DNA from: Mactra quadrangularis
Lineage: Eukaryota > Mollusca > Bivalvia > Venerida > Mactridae
NCBI GenBank assembly: GCA_025267735.1
Contig: CM046306.1
Location: forward strand, 32,505,919-32,569,918
DNA length: 64,000 bases
Direction: 5' to 3'
Under the pieces are notes generated by a model. It had not been told where the DNA came from. It worked only from the letters and a program-made list of their open reading frames with translations, and did not search any database. Position 1 is the stretch's first letter. Every line of letters starts with the position of its first letter. This document shows positions 1 through 12,200 of the stretch, piece after piece. A program made the translations under genes and the position numbers.

Positions 1-118
1 CTCGTTGTACGCTTTAAATGTACTTTAAAATTAATCCCTGTGTTAAAATTAAATTCGAGCCTTGTCGATAAAATCCGATTGTTATCGAGCATTAATACTA
101 CATTCGTATTCAATGTAA
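1..118. other. Unassigned intronic sequence at left edge
   Basis: AT-rich sequence with no exon, repeat or motif that I recognise. By comparison with the right-hand SLC23 copy it should lie in the intron before the third coding exon, but similarity to the right arm is only visible from about position 270. Confidence 0.4.
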
Positions 119-284
119 TGAATATTCTTGCATAAAGGTCAGGTCGGGGTCAATGTGTCCGCACTATACCATTGCTATCATTGGTTAGTATTACTCTGTT
201 GCCTAGGTAACAATTATATCGAGGCTATGTTGAATTATGTTGTACCATTGCATTCATTGTTTAAATTTGATATTTTCTCTGTAA
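119..284 (+). repeat. Decayed tandem copies of an SLC23 exon
   Basis: Two degenerate repeats precede the true exon at 290. One runs from CCTAGG at 202 with unit length about 83 bp and repeats the exon's CCTAGGT-ACCA...TATCAAGG...TATGTTGTACCATTG...TCATTGG landmarks in altered form. An earlier partial copy near 163-200 keeps only ACCATTGCTATCATTGGTTA. Neither keeps an open frame. I see no such copies upstream of the matching exon on the right arm (55545-55639), so they are local. Confidence 0.5.
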
Positions 285-289
285 CCTAG

Positions 290-3200
290 GTTACCACTGT
301 ATCAAGGACCAGCTATGACGTATGTTGTACCATTGTTATCATTGGCTACAGTTCCACATTGGAGATGTGATAAAACTGAAACAGGTAACACTAGTTATAA
401 TTGGGTGAAAATCAAGGCATTCCATAAAATTGCTAAAATTCCTAGCTTAAAAATTAAAATACTTAGAAGATTGTAACACTTGAAAACGAGAGTGAGGTAC
501 TTTATACAATTGTAACTAATAAACATGTACATGTAGCCAAATATGTGTTTTTACATTGGGTTCGGAAGTTTAGTAGTGGAATGTAGCAAATTCTCATAAA
601 CTGCCGCTGGTGATTACAATAGGCCATGTATGCCCAATTTTAGGGATAATTACTACTGCAATAAAAGTAGTCCGCTTTTGAAATAACACACAGACAATGC
701 AGTTTGTGCTGTTGAAATATATCTATTCCGATTTAGTTTTCTACTCTAAATTCCCCTTACATCGTTTCCGTTCATTGTATAATTCCGCCATCAAGACACC
801 TGTGTCCCACAGCGCTTTTGGTCCTTTGATTTGTTCAAGTATTGGTAAAAATTAAAAACAAATCATCACACAAGTGTGGAGGTTATTACATCTGGCACTG
901 TAGAAATAGATTTAAATATTTTTATGCCACCATTTTGTATTACAGGTGATTTCAATACTACAATGTCTTCTATGAATAATACAATGGACGAAGATGCAGA
1001 ATTATTAACAAAAATACAAGAAGTAGGTGATCATATTTGTTCTGTAATAGTAATCCGATCAATAGGGGATCTTTATTGTCGACAGTGGCTTCCTTCTTAC
1101 CTATTTGATGCATTGATATGAGAAGAATGGGCATAGAAAGTATTTCATGACAAATTTCCACTATGTAGGTCCAAGCCGGGAGTCAAAATCACACCACCTT
1201 GATCTATATTCAAGCTTGTTACCGACTATTAAAATGGTCAGTACATAACATATAATTTATGCATTACATGTATCATCATACACGCACTTCTTTACCATGT
1301 TAAAACACTTTAATGTCGGTGCCTTACAAATCCTATACTTATTTACTTTAACCTACTTATGCACTATTGGACTTAGGGTTTAAATATTCTTGGTAAGGGC
1401 CTTTACTTTTTCACACATCTGATTCTGTCTTAGGCATTGTGCTTTTCTTCACTTCATGATAACTACAGAAGCTTACGCTAAGCATCTAGAGTCATTTTGA
1501 CATTGGTTGCTTGCAATCCATGTCTTTAAAACCACAATGTTTTAAACATATCACAAAAATGTCGCGGACTATTACATTCGGCCATGTGCAGTCATATAAT
1601 GCACACCGAAATGAAGTTAGATGAAAATCTACGCGTGAAAAATATGCTTATTTTTACCAATACCGGGGCGGGACAGTATTAATGTTTGTCCGGTTAGACC
1701 CATGTGCAGGCAGTGCTTTTAGCGCTTTGATTTATTGAAATTGTCACTAGTCTTGCTGCTCCTCTATGGTATTGTGGATTTCAGACCAGTGGTGTTATAA
1801 ATCTAAGCTATTGTTTTATTTTACAGTTGGAAGGAAGTCTAATGGCTGCTGGTAGTTTTCATTTCTTAGTCGGAGGTCTAGGTATCATAGGAGTATTGTT
1901 AAGATTTATTGGTCCAATTACAGTGATACCTGCACTAACCATCATTGGTTTATATATATACAAAGCTACTGTAAGATTTGCTAAAACACAATGGAGTGTT
2001 GCTATGACGTAAGTAATTTTAATTGGGTTTTGAGGCTTTGTCAACTCTAATTATGGTCATTATACGACGACTAGCTCACATGAATTAGCTTTTCTTTACT
2101 TTTGTCTATAACTTGTACTTACGTACCGTTCCACAAGGCAGCCAATCTCAGTAAACTGATATCATGTAGAGCGTTGTCGTACAGGATCTATAAGATCTCT
2201 ATGGAGGGTCACTTGATGACCTTAATGTAGACCAATAAATGCGTAGCTTTCATCTAGACGAAACGCTATTAAAACATTTTGATTTCGTAATTTCTAATTT
2301 TAGACCAAGGTTTGCAAGCTAATTTAACAGCGGTATTATTCACAGTCTGCGATTGGACGGCTCATTTCAAATTGCGTGTCGTAGACGATGTAAACAAGTT
2401 ACTAATCTTAACAATTTCATCTTGACTATTATGATGACAAAAGGTCACCTGAACATGACCCTAGATTGAAAACGGCCAGATCTAAATTAGCGAGTAGGCG
2501 AGCGGAAAATGTTAGATCGGTTTTAATCAGATTGCAAGGCAGCTAGCTTCTCTATAGAATTCATTATTTAGGAAAAAAGACATTATAGTCAAATTTTACA
2601 TGGATGCCCGTGTGAGACTCGAAGCAGCAAGCCCTAGGGACGCTAGATTTGAAATCCTGTGCGCATCTTTCCACACCACAGAGCCTGGTTATAACGTAGG
2701 CAAAAACATTGCCGTCTCTTTGCTAAGACAAAGTCACAGTTTTACGAAAATGTTTTGAGAGGTTGAGTGTTGTATTAGTATTTAAATATTGAAGGAAACA
2801 GAAGATAACGTGCATTAAAACAAGTACGAATTGCATGCAGTAAATTGTAAAGTTTCGGGCCATGTGACAATTTGTATCATTTCATTGGCTATCATAAGGC
2901 TACTAGTACTTATCCATCATGTCCTCGATCTGCACGGGAAGAACAGGAAGTCATGGTATGAGAACCTGTCAACACAAATTGAGATCATTATTACAGAAAA
3001 AATATAACATACGCGTTATTTCATCATTGCAATCGCATCTCTCTTCTTTCTTTACTGTACATCTACCGTATCCGGAAATATTCGTCCATTGATGATAGAA
3101 CAACATCATCTTGGGGTGCGACTTATTAACTTGAAATATTTAAAAAAACAATTTTGTATAGGTAGTGCTTTTTAAGACATCAAGAATCACCGCCAGACAT

Positions 3201-6200
3201 TGCGTTGAATTGCAACAAATATTTGAATTATCGCAACCTCACATCTGTTTTAGCGACCTCGAAGCATTATGATTCTGTTTAATTGTGACATAGCTGTTTC
3301 AACTTAATACCAACCGTACATCAATAAATTAGAATGTGTTACAACATATTTTATTTTCAGGACTGTAGCTGTTTCAATGATACTATCCTTCTATCTACGT
3401 AAAAGAAAGACACCAGTACCTGCATGGACACGTGGAAAAGGTTTTCACATCAAATATTATCCTATACATCAAATGTTTTCGGTAATCACTTTTCTCTATG
3501 TATAGTCAGATTTTGAATTATTCATGGTGTATGTTGTTAGTTATAGCGCATACATTAACAATGCTGATTTATTCACTATACTCACTATAGTACCATGTTC
3601 TCACTTTTGATAAAGATTGCTATCCTATACTCGTATATTTACAGGATTTTTCGAACAAAAATCACCAGGGTTAGTGTATGCTCCACTGAATTTCACTAAA
3701 ATGAATTTTTCTTGTCACGAAGATGACACATTAGGGCGTGAAATCAAAATCATTTTTATGAAATGTATGTAATGAAGTTATAAGTTATGACGTGTACAAT
3801 GTGTTGCGATCACGTGGTATTTTTCCATGGTCATGTGATCAGTAACGTGACTATCCGAGAATGTACAGAATAACACGGAAAATTACGAGGTTTCAGAGTC
3901 CGTAATTCTTAACTCCACCAAACGTAATAAAGTAAATGGTTTTATATTTGGCTACATAATATCTATTATTTTTGACATGACGAAGCAAACTCCTCACAGT
4001 GCTTACGTCTCGCTTTGCTTCTTAACCACTGCCAACACGTAAATCACATGACGCTAGTAATACCATCTATTTATTTAACCACTGCCAACACCTAAATCAC
4101 ATGACGCTAGTAATACCATCTATTTATAGAATGCCCGAACTTCTCACAGTGCTTCCGTCACGGTTTGCTTCTTAACCACTACCAACACGTAAATCACGTG
4201 ACGCTAGTAATACCATCTATTTATAGAATGCCCGAACTCCTCACAGTGCTTACGTCACGGTTTGCTTCTTAACCACTACCAACACGTAAATCACGTGACG
4301 CTAGTAATACCATCTATTTATAGAATGCCCAAACTCCAGACAGTGCTTACGTCACGCTTTGCTTTTTAACCACTTCCAACACGTAAATCACGTGACGCTA
4401 GTAATACCATATATTTATAGAATGCCCAAACTCCAGACAGTGCTTACGTCACGCTTTGCTTTTTAACCACTGCCAACACGTAAATCAGGTGTAATTGACG
4501 TAAACTCTGTTAGAATTTTGCGAATTTACTTGTGGTGGCAGTGGTTATTGATTTAATGAATGTAAATAACCGCTGAGGGAAGTTTGATGACGGAAGCTTT
4601 TATTTATAAGATAATTCGTGATAAATTTATTCATGATCCCATAACCGCATTGTTGAAGCCTGTGGATACATCTATTTTTTCATATATATTAACCTCTAAT
4701 AAGCATGAGTATGATTAGGCATCATTCAATGACTTGCAACTATGATACATATAAAAAGAAAGATTCAGTATATTTCATAACACATACATTTACTAATACT
4801 GTTCGACCTTCGATAAAAAGCACTTAGTCAGACACTTACCTACAAACATATAATAGTGACTACATGTACACATAAAACGAAATGAAGTTATAAAACATAC
4901 ATGTTTTAAGGAACGTACATACATGACAAGAATGGAAAAAGGAATTATGAGGCATAACATTAACTGCCTAATAACATTTCAAAATAGAGCTAAGTTTCGC
5001 TATTTAGGACGCATTTGTTCCTTTAAACCATGCGGTGTTTGGCGATTTTAAATTTCCAAATGCTTTAAGAAGATATCCACATATCGAGACTGCACCTCAA
5101 TCAAGGTCATAATAATAGAACTTTATTGTGAAGCATACATTAACATAAAATAGAAACACAAGAAAAAACGACATATATTTAAAACGTGAGAAACTATTTT
5201 TTCAACATTTACATTAGTTCTAAAACACAATAAAGCAATCTTCGTCGAGAAAGTAAAGACATTCTTCACAAAATAAAAATAATAATCTAATATCTTACAG
5301 GTGATGATTTCTTGTCTTATTGGTTGGGGATTAAGTGGAATTCTGACAGCTTATGACGTCATACCAAATGATCCCGACGATGATGGATATTACGCGAGGA
5401 CAGATTCTAGAGTACAAGTTATTGCTGATATGGATTGGTTTATTTTACCCTACCCAGGTACGATATAACACAATATCATAACATCTCGATAATTCTGGTC
5501 TAAAGTTTATCAACACACTGACGAGTCGATAATTCTTAATAGTCATAAATTGTTTACTAAAGCTTCTGTTACACTGTAACGATTACTTTTTTATTGTCTC
5601 TATAGCTTCACAACAATGAGTTTCTCCTGAATGTTGATAGATAGTTTAATTTTCGGCACAGATGTCTAAGCCAACGTTTGACTAATATAATTTATCCAAT
5701 GAAATTCTCTTCCAGAATTAAGAAATGAATAGAATATATCTTTCCATTGGTTGTCCAGAAATAAAGTTTAGTATGCGGTCTCAATTTTTCAATATGCAGG
5801 AACATTTTGTGAAAATCAAATTTTAAAGTATGTAGTCTGAAGTCAAATTTGCTGGCTTACATTTCGAGGGCTTGGCGGAAAACTGTCGTAACTCATATTT
5901 TCAAAAATTTTCAGGAGAAGCAAAAAATTGTTTAACATTTTAATTTCATGTTATTCTGTGACAATTTTTGGTATGTGTGTAATAAATAACATGTCTTATG
6001 ATATTACACTCTGTTAAAAAACAAAAAATAAATTATTGTGAATTTATAAGCTTTTTTTGACTTACAACAGTTTTCCACTGAAATCGGGAGTTATTCCAAA
6101 CATGATTAAAATGGAAAACCGTCGTAACTCTTACTTACAACAGTTTTCCACTGAAATTGTGAGTTATTCCAAACATAAATAAAATGGAAAACTGTTGTAA

Positions 6201-9200
6201 TTTAGCAAATGATTTGATGTTTTTTAGAAATTATCATTTTTATTTATGAAAATATTATACAAAATAGATAAACATGAAAATGACATCTTAGGTTAACCCT
6301 TTACTGGTTGCGACAGGGCTGAAAAGTGGTAATTTTTCACCTTTAAACACTAGGGCTATTTCAAGATGCTCTTATTTCGTTACTAATTGCATGACAGATT
6401 ATGCAACTTAGCCTGGTTATTACCTATGAGACAGTCTTTCAGAAATTGCCACTTGAACCTCAATTCAAGTCACCATGGCAATGCTGGGGCGGAGCGAAGA
6501 GGGCATAAAATGCAATTTCATCTCTTTTCAACCCATTTTATTCTGTAATATTTTCCCAAAATGAGGTCTAAAGTGCCAGTACTTTCTAGAGATTGAAGAC
6601 ATGATATCTTATCAGCATTTTGCACCATTTTCCTTCACTCAATGACCCCATTTTTTTCTAGCGATTAGGGATACTGCGCCCCCTTCAAACCCCTGCAACA
6701 AAGGGGGGGGGGCACATCCCCCTTAGGGACTTCCCTAAGACATCTTTTAATGGGTGCAAAAAAGTTCCTTTTTATTGGAACAACTTTTCTTTAGTAAAAC
6801 CAGTTAAAGACATTCAGTTTACAGCCTGTTGCAGCCATATTGAGGAGGGGGGCCTTTCAGACATGTAAAAATGCGGGATTGACAGTTAAGGGTTATGAAA
6901 ATATGTTATCCGGATCCTTGGCCTATAGGCTACTTGCAGGTTTTTAATCTAGATTTCCAAAGGTATATGGAGAAGTTGTTGGCTTTTGAAGATCAACAAT
7001 GGTCCAGGAAAGCTTGCTTTGATGAGCTGACCACCGTAAAGTGGTATAATGCTTTTACCTTACATTTTTTATGTCATCAATAAACAACAACAAAAATATG
7101 AACTCAACTCATGTATTTAAGATCCCATAAACAGACTGTCAAGTGGGGCATATTTTCCTACTTTGTCCCACCTTTTCACTCTCTCTCTATATTTTTCCTA
7201 CTTTTTTTAAAAATACCCTACTAGCCCTCCTTTCTTTTAATTTGTTGTGAACTCTTATAAAATTGGAAATGTTTTTTTCATATTTGTCAAATAATAGTAC
7301 TTCTAATGACCATCTCTTGGAAGAGGCAAATTCAAACTGGTTTAGAATGTTTGTTCTTATGTAATTGAAATAATAAATGGATATTATTACAAGTATTCAC
7401 AGAAAGAAAGTATTATCTTTCACTAGTAAAATGAATTAAATATTTTATTAATGTAGGAAGGCCATTGTACTTTAATTCCTTGGTATTCCTTATGGTGCTG
7501 CTAAAGGATCATACTACCATGGTTTACTTTTTACATGGTTTGTGTGCCAAAGTTAAGCAGTGACCTAAGGAGCAAAATAAAAATATAAAATTAGTATTGA
7601 ATCCTGGGGCCTGTCCCACAAGGCAAACGTAGTGCTTTCCTTTGAAATGATTTGCTATAAAGAAGCAGATTGTTACATAGTGATGTATAGCAAGTATTTT
7701 GCTTGCATGCCCATACATTTGGAACACCTGCTTTTAAAGGTGGCTGCCCCCATTGTGACTTGGTTTCTTTTTCAAGAATACTGACTTATTTCTTTATTTA
7801 TTGCCTAGACTTTGTCAGAGCAGTTAAAGTTTATAAGCTTTGTGATAATTGATTAATATACAGTCAATTCTCGTTATCTCGACTTAGTTGGGACTGTTGA
7901 AAAATAGTCGAGATAACGAATAGTCGAGATAAACAAAACTTATGAAGGGAGGTAAGTTTGAGGTCTTCAGTAGCACTTTTTACCTGTTCAGAGCGTGTAG
8001 TTAAAATTAATTGTTTTATTACAACTGTAAATAGGGTTTTACTATTTATATCACAAATGTACTCCAAGTTGTTGTGTTGTATGTTCACTCTGACGCTGTT
8101 TCGTCTCGACGAGTTATAAAAACAATTCGCGTATTTTCCGAAAATCTACTTTTGATTTCTAATTTTACACAGACTATATCTCGATGAAGCAAACTTATCG
8201 AGCGTATATTTATTTGACAATTTGTAGCCAGTCAACAATTTTATGTTAAATATTTAAGCCTGGGTGTGTGTACGCGTGTTGTGACGTCATTGATCGCCAT
8301 ACAACTCACGCTATGTCGGCTTTTCTTAGATGTTCAGCAATCTATCATTGCCGCGTCTTGCTAACGACACACAAAGAAGATCACTAAGTAAAATTGAGTA
8401 GTAACAGATATAATCAAGTTGTTAACAACTTTATGCCCGACCGGCATTTTTCTGAAGCATGTGGAGTGATTAATTTTAGTTATTAAGAGTATGCTTTAAA
8501 ATTGAGTATAAACATATCGATCAACTAAAAACGAAATTGAATAAATATAGGAATATAAAAGATGTTTCGTTTTTTTAATATTTTATTTTTATACATACTT
8601 TTTCATAAAAAACGTATGTAACAAGTAAAGAGTCCACGATGCTCAATTAATTTAATTGTGACACCTGTCAATCAAAAAGCTGTCACTTTGTTAATTCACT
8701 ATTGTTAAATGACATGTTGATTAAAATTGACCCCTATGTATCAGTTTCACAGAGTGATCGCTAATTGATTATCGCGTGTTGTTTTTCGCACCTCGTCAGA
8801 TTGCCGATGACATCTTTGCCTAGTCGAGTTAAACATTAGGTATATAGAGTAAAACAAAGGTTTTGGTCCGTAATTTATGATCGAGATATGGAAAAAGTCG
8901 AGAGAAAAAGATCGAGATAAACATGCATTTTTCATATAGATAAAGAAGGGAAAAAATCGGGACTTTCGATTTTCTATCGAGACAACGAAAAGTCGACTCA
9001 AGCGTAGTCGAGATAATGCGAATTGACTGTATTCTTCATTTGTAACAATTCTGAAATTTGTGTGTGGAAGTCACCACATTGATTCTGCTAGCTTGAAATA
9101 GGACCCTTCTGTAAAGCTTTTATGCTACAAAGAAGATTTAAAAAGTAATTTGTATGCAGTGCAGGCCCTGAGTAACTGAAGTTTTAGAGACTTATAGGTT

Positions 9201-12200
9201 GTATAAGATAACTTGTGGTATGTTTTCTTTTTATTGATATTGCTATGTTTAGATAATTGTATTTATGCACATTGGCATTTGTAAAAAAGGTGTTGTGTTT
9301 TGTCTCAAGTTATCATGAATAACCTATGAATATAAATTAATCATCTTGGGCTTTGACTTGTCAATGAAAATTTAATTATAAAGTCATTGGACATTCAATA
9401 AACAATCATATTATACTTTTTTCCTTTGAATACATGATGGGGGACTTATTAATTACAGTTACATTTGATATACACATTAAAGGGATATACAGGCAAAAGT
9501 TCAACTTCATATTTCCTGATTTTGAATTATATTTTTTATAACTGTGAATGCAACAGACACACTGTTATATTTTTTGGCAAAATATTTTTTTATTTTCTCG
9601 TAATATTTGGGGTGTTTCCTAACTAGACCCACATGTGTCAGGTTAGTTAAAAATAGATTAATGTTAAAATATGCATTTACAGCTGAGAAGATACTAGAGC
9701 TTGTTATTGTGCAACATTAGTATAATTCCATTAAAAAATATCCTAACTGCCTAAGAATATTGAAGAGACAAGAAGCGACCAATGAAAATGTTAAATTTCA
9801 GCAAGTACGACATGAAACAAATCTATAAATAGCTTGGTGATTCCCTCAGTATTCTACATTTGTTTTCAACATGTGTTTGCCACAAGTTTTAATTTGTTCA
9901 GTTGAATGTTATAAGTGACAAATGTTATTAGTAAGTGATTTCTTACGTTCTTAATACTGATTTAAAGACTAAACTTGGTTCTATACTTTTGACACAGTCA
10001 TTTGCCTGTATATCCCTTTAAAGCAGTGTTCAATTATCACAGTTATAATGTGCTGTGAATATTTCACTATGTCTTTATTAATTTATTTAATCTTTGAGAC
10101 TTAAACATGTATGCAATATGATGAAGTTTCTGCCAAATCTTAATTCATAACCATAACTGTATAAGTAATAGAATTGGTGGCTTTAAATAATACCAGTGTT
10201 TCCTTGTGGGTCCTGAGCATGATCATAATCAGTATGAGTATTTTATTCACTTCCATGAGATAGGGCTATTACAAGATACTCTTATTTCATTGCTTATTGC
10301 CCGACAGATAATTATGCAACTTGTCTAATTTGTTTCCTGAGTGATTGTCTTTCAAACATCAATAAGAGATCATTTTTTGACAACTTTCCTTTAGTGAAAT
10401 TCACTTAACTAAGTTAAAAACACTAATTTTAAATCCTGTGGAGGCCATTTTGAAGGCACTATAGATGGTAAAACATGGGATTGACCTGTAAAAAATTAAT
10501 ATTACATGTATTTTATACCAAGTAAATGTACATAAACAACTCTATAGATCCTAACTTTTCTACAGTTAAATTCCTACTTTTGCCCAACTAATTTAGTAAA
10601 ATTATCCCTAATATGTCCTACTATTTTATGGAAGAGCACTTCAAAGTCTGCAAAAATATATTCACAGAAAAATGTAACCAGCTATAACAATGAATTGAAT
10701 ATACAAAACAAATTATATGAACATTATTTAGGGCTTAATAAATAATTCCACTTGTACAATTGTATACAAGGTAGCATGACATACCTCTTTACTGGTTTTA
10801 AGTAGGTGGGCAGAAGAAAGTATAAGGGATGCTGTACAGATGGGATGATCTGTCTTTTACAAAGACTGTGTATTTTTTGTATAGAGATAGGTAGAAAATC
10901 ATTATTTAGTTGGATGAGAGGGGTATTGACTGGATTTGGTGGTGGGGTTCTTTTGACAAGATGAATTTGAAATTTATACAAAGTCACAGTTTTCATACAA
11001 CAAAAATTTTAAGTTTTTTGACAATTGCCTTTAGAATCTAGGTCTCAGGTGAGCACCCTAGGGTCATTATAATGTGCTTTGATCTGAGTTGAGACAGTTT
11101 TCCATTTTAACCTTATTGTGGAAAAATAATTCTAGAGTGGAAAACTGTATGTAACTCCAAGTTGAGACAGTTTTCCACTAAATCCTTAGTGTGGAAAAAT
11201 AATTCCAGAGTGGAAAACTGTATGTAACTCAAGTTGAGACAGTTTTCCATGATACACTTTGCTTGAAATAAGTTACTACTTTTTTGCACTAAGTATATTT
11301 AGGTACTTTATAAATGAAATATTTTGATGAAATTTGGTAGGAACATGTATTTGGCATTTCTAAAGTCAAATTTATCAAAAAGTCATTTTTGAAAAAATTG
11401 TTAGTTACGACAGTTTTCCGTCAAGCCCTCGATTTATACTTTAAACAAAATGAACCCTGTACAGCGCCTAATATCTTTTTTTAAGATATTTTTGTTTAAA
11501 ATTATTTTTATATTCGAGGTTGTCTCTAAATACCTTTCATTTAATAAAAACCTGTACCTCAACTAAGCCCATTAAAATTCTTAGCGTTACCATTATTGTT
11601 CATGTTTTCTTATTTTAAAGGACAATTCGGATCTCCACGTTTTGATACTGGTGCCTTTATAACATTTATGATGGGAACAATTAGTTCAATTATTGATTCT
11701 ATTGGTGATTACTACGCATGCGCACAAGTTTGCGAAGCTCCGCCCCCACCAAAACATGCTGCCAATAGAGGTAAGGATTGAAATATTCCAAGAATGTCAT
11801 GTTCTTATGTTAAGGGCCATCAAAGCATTAAAGGTGACTCGAGCTATGTCGTACTTCAGTAGAGCTCCAATATTAGGGATATCAATGATTTTAATATCTT
11901 GACAGTCTTAAAATTTGACACTCTTTTTCACATTTAGAATTTAGAAGTAAATAAAGATCACATAATTTTGAAATATCGTAACCCAGACTTTAGCACCAGA
12001 TAAAAAAAAATCCTTTATGTATATTTAAAGCCGAGTTATACACATTTATACACATTTTGTTTATAAGGCACTCGGAATTACTCCACGTCCTCGTTGAACA
12101 CTTCTTCAATTCTGAAATTTCCATGATATGAGTTGTGTTTATTTGTTCGTATAAAAGCTTTGTTTAACATGGGTTTTCAGTTATACATAGACCTTCGCCA

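Larger units (their letters stand above)
5865..11431. mobile_element. 5.57-kb TIR DNA transposon in SLC23 intron
   Basis: The element starts CGAGGGCTTGGCGGAAAACT and ends with the inverse, AGTTTTCCGTCAAGCCCTCG, giving TIRs of about 29 bp with one mismatch. It is flanked by the direct 4-bp duplication ATTT (5861-5864 and 11432-11435). The right arm has the uninterrupted site near 49881-49895, confirming insertion after the arms split. Each end carries a subterminal cluster of ACAGTTTTCC in alternating orientation (about 5876-6190 and 11090-11420), plausibly transposase binding sites. A block of roughly 300 bp near 6350-6890 recurs in direct orientation, diverged, near 10260-10490. I see no transposase open frame. 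The superfamily is undetermined. Confidence 0.9.

Noticed and set aside
6895..7083. 62-codon open frame in the 5.57-kb element
   Set aside because: No recognisable domain, and the diverged direct-repeat copy near 10480 is not open.
8747..9001. 84-codon minus-strand open frame in the pogo-like element
   Set aside because: It reads through the terminal repeat region; no DDE or helix-turn-helix features are seen.
10724..10996. 90-codon minus-strand open frame in the 5.57-kb element
   Set aside because: Proline-rich and low complexity, with no transposase-like features; no support beyond openness.
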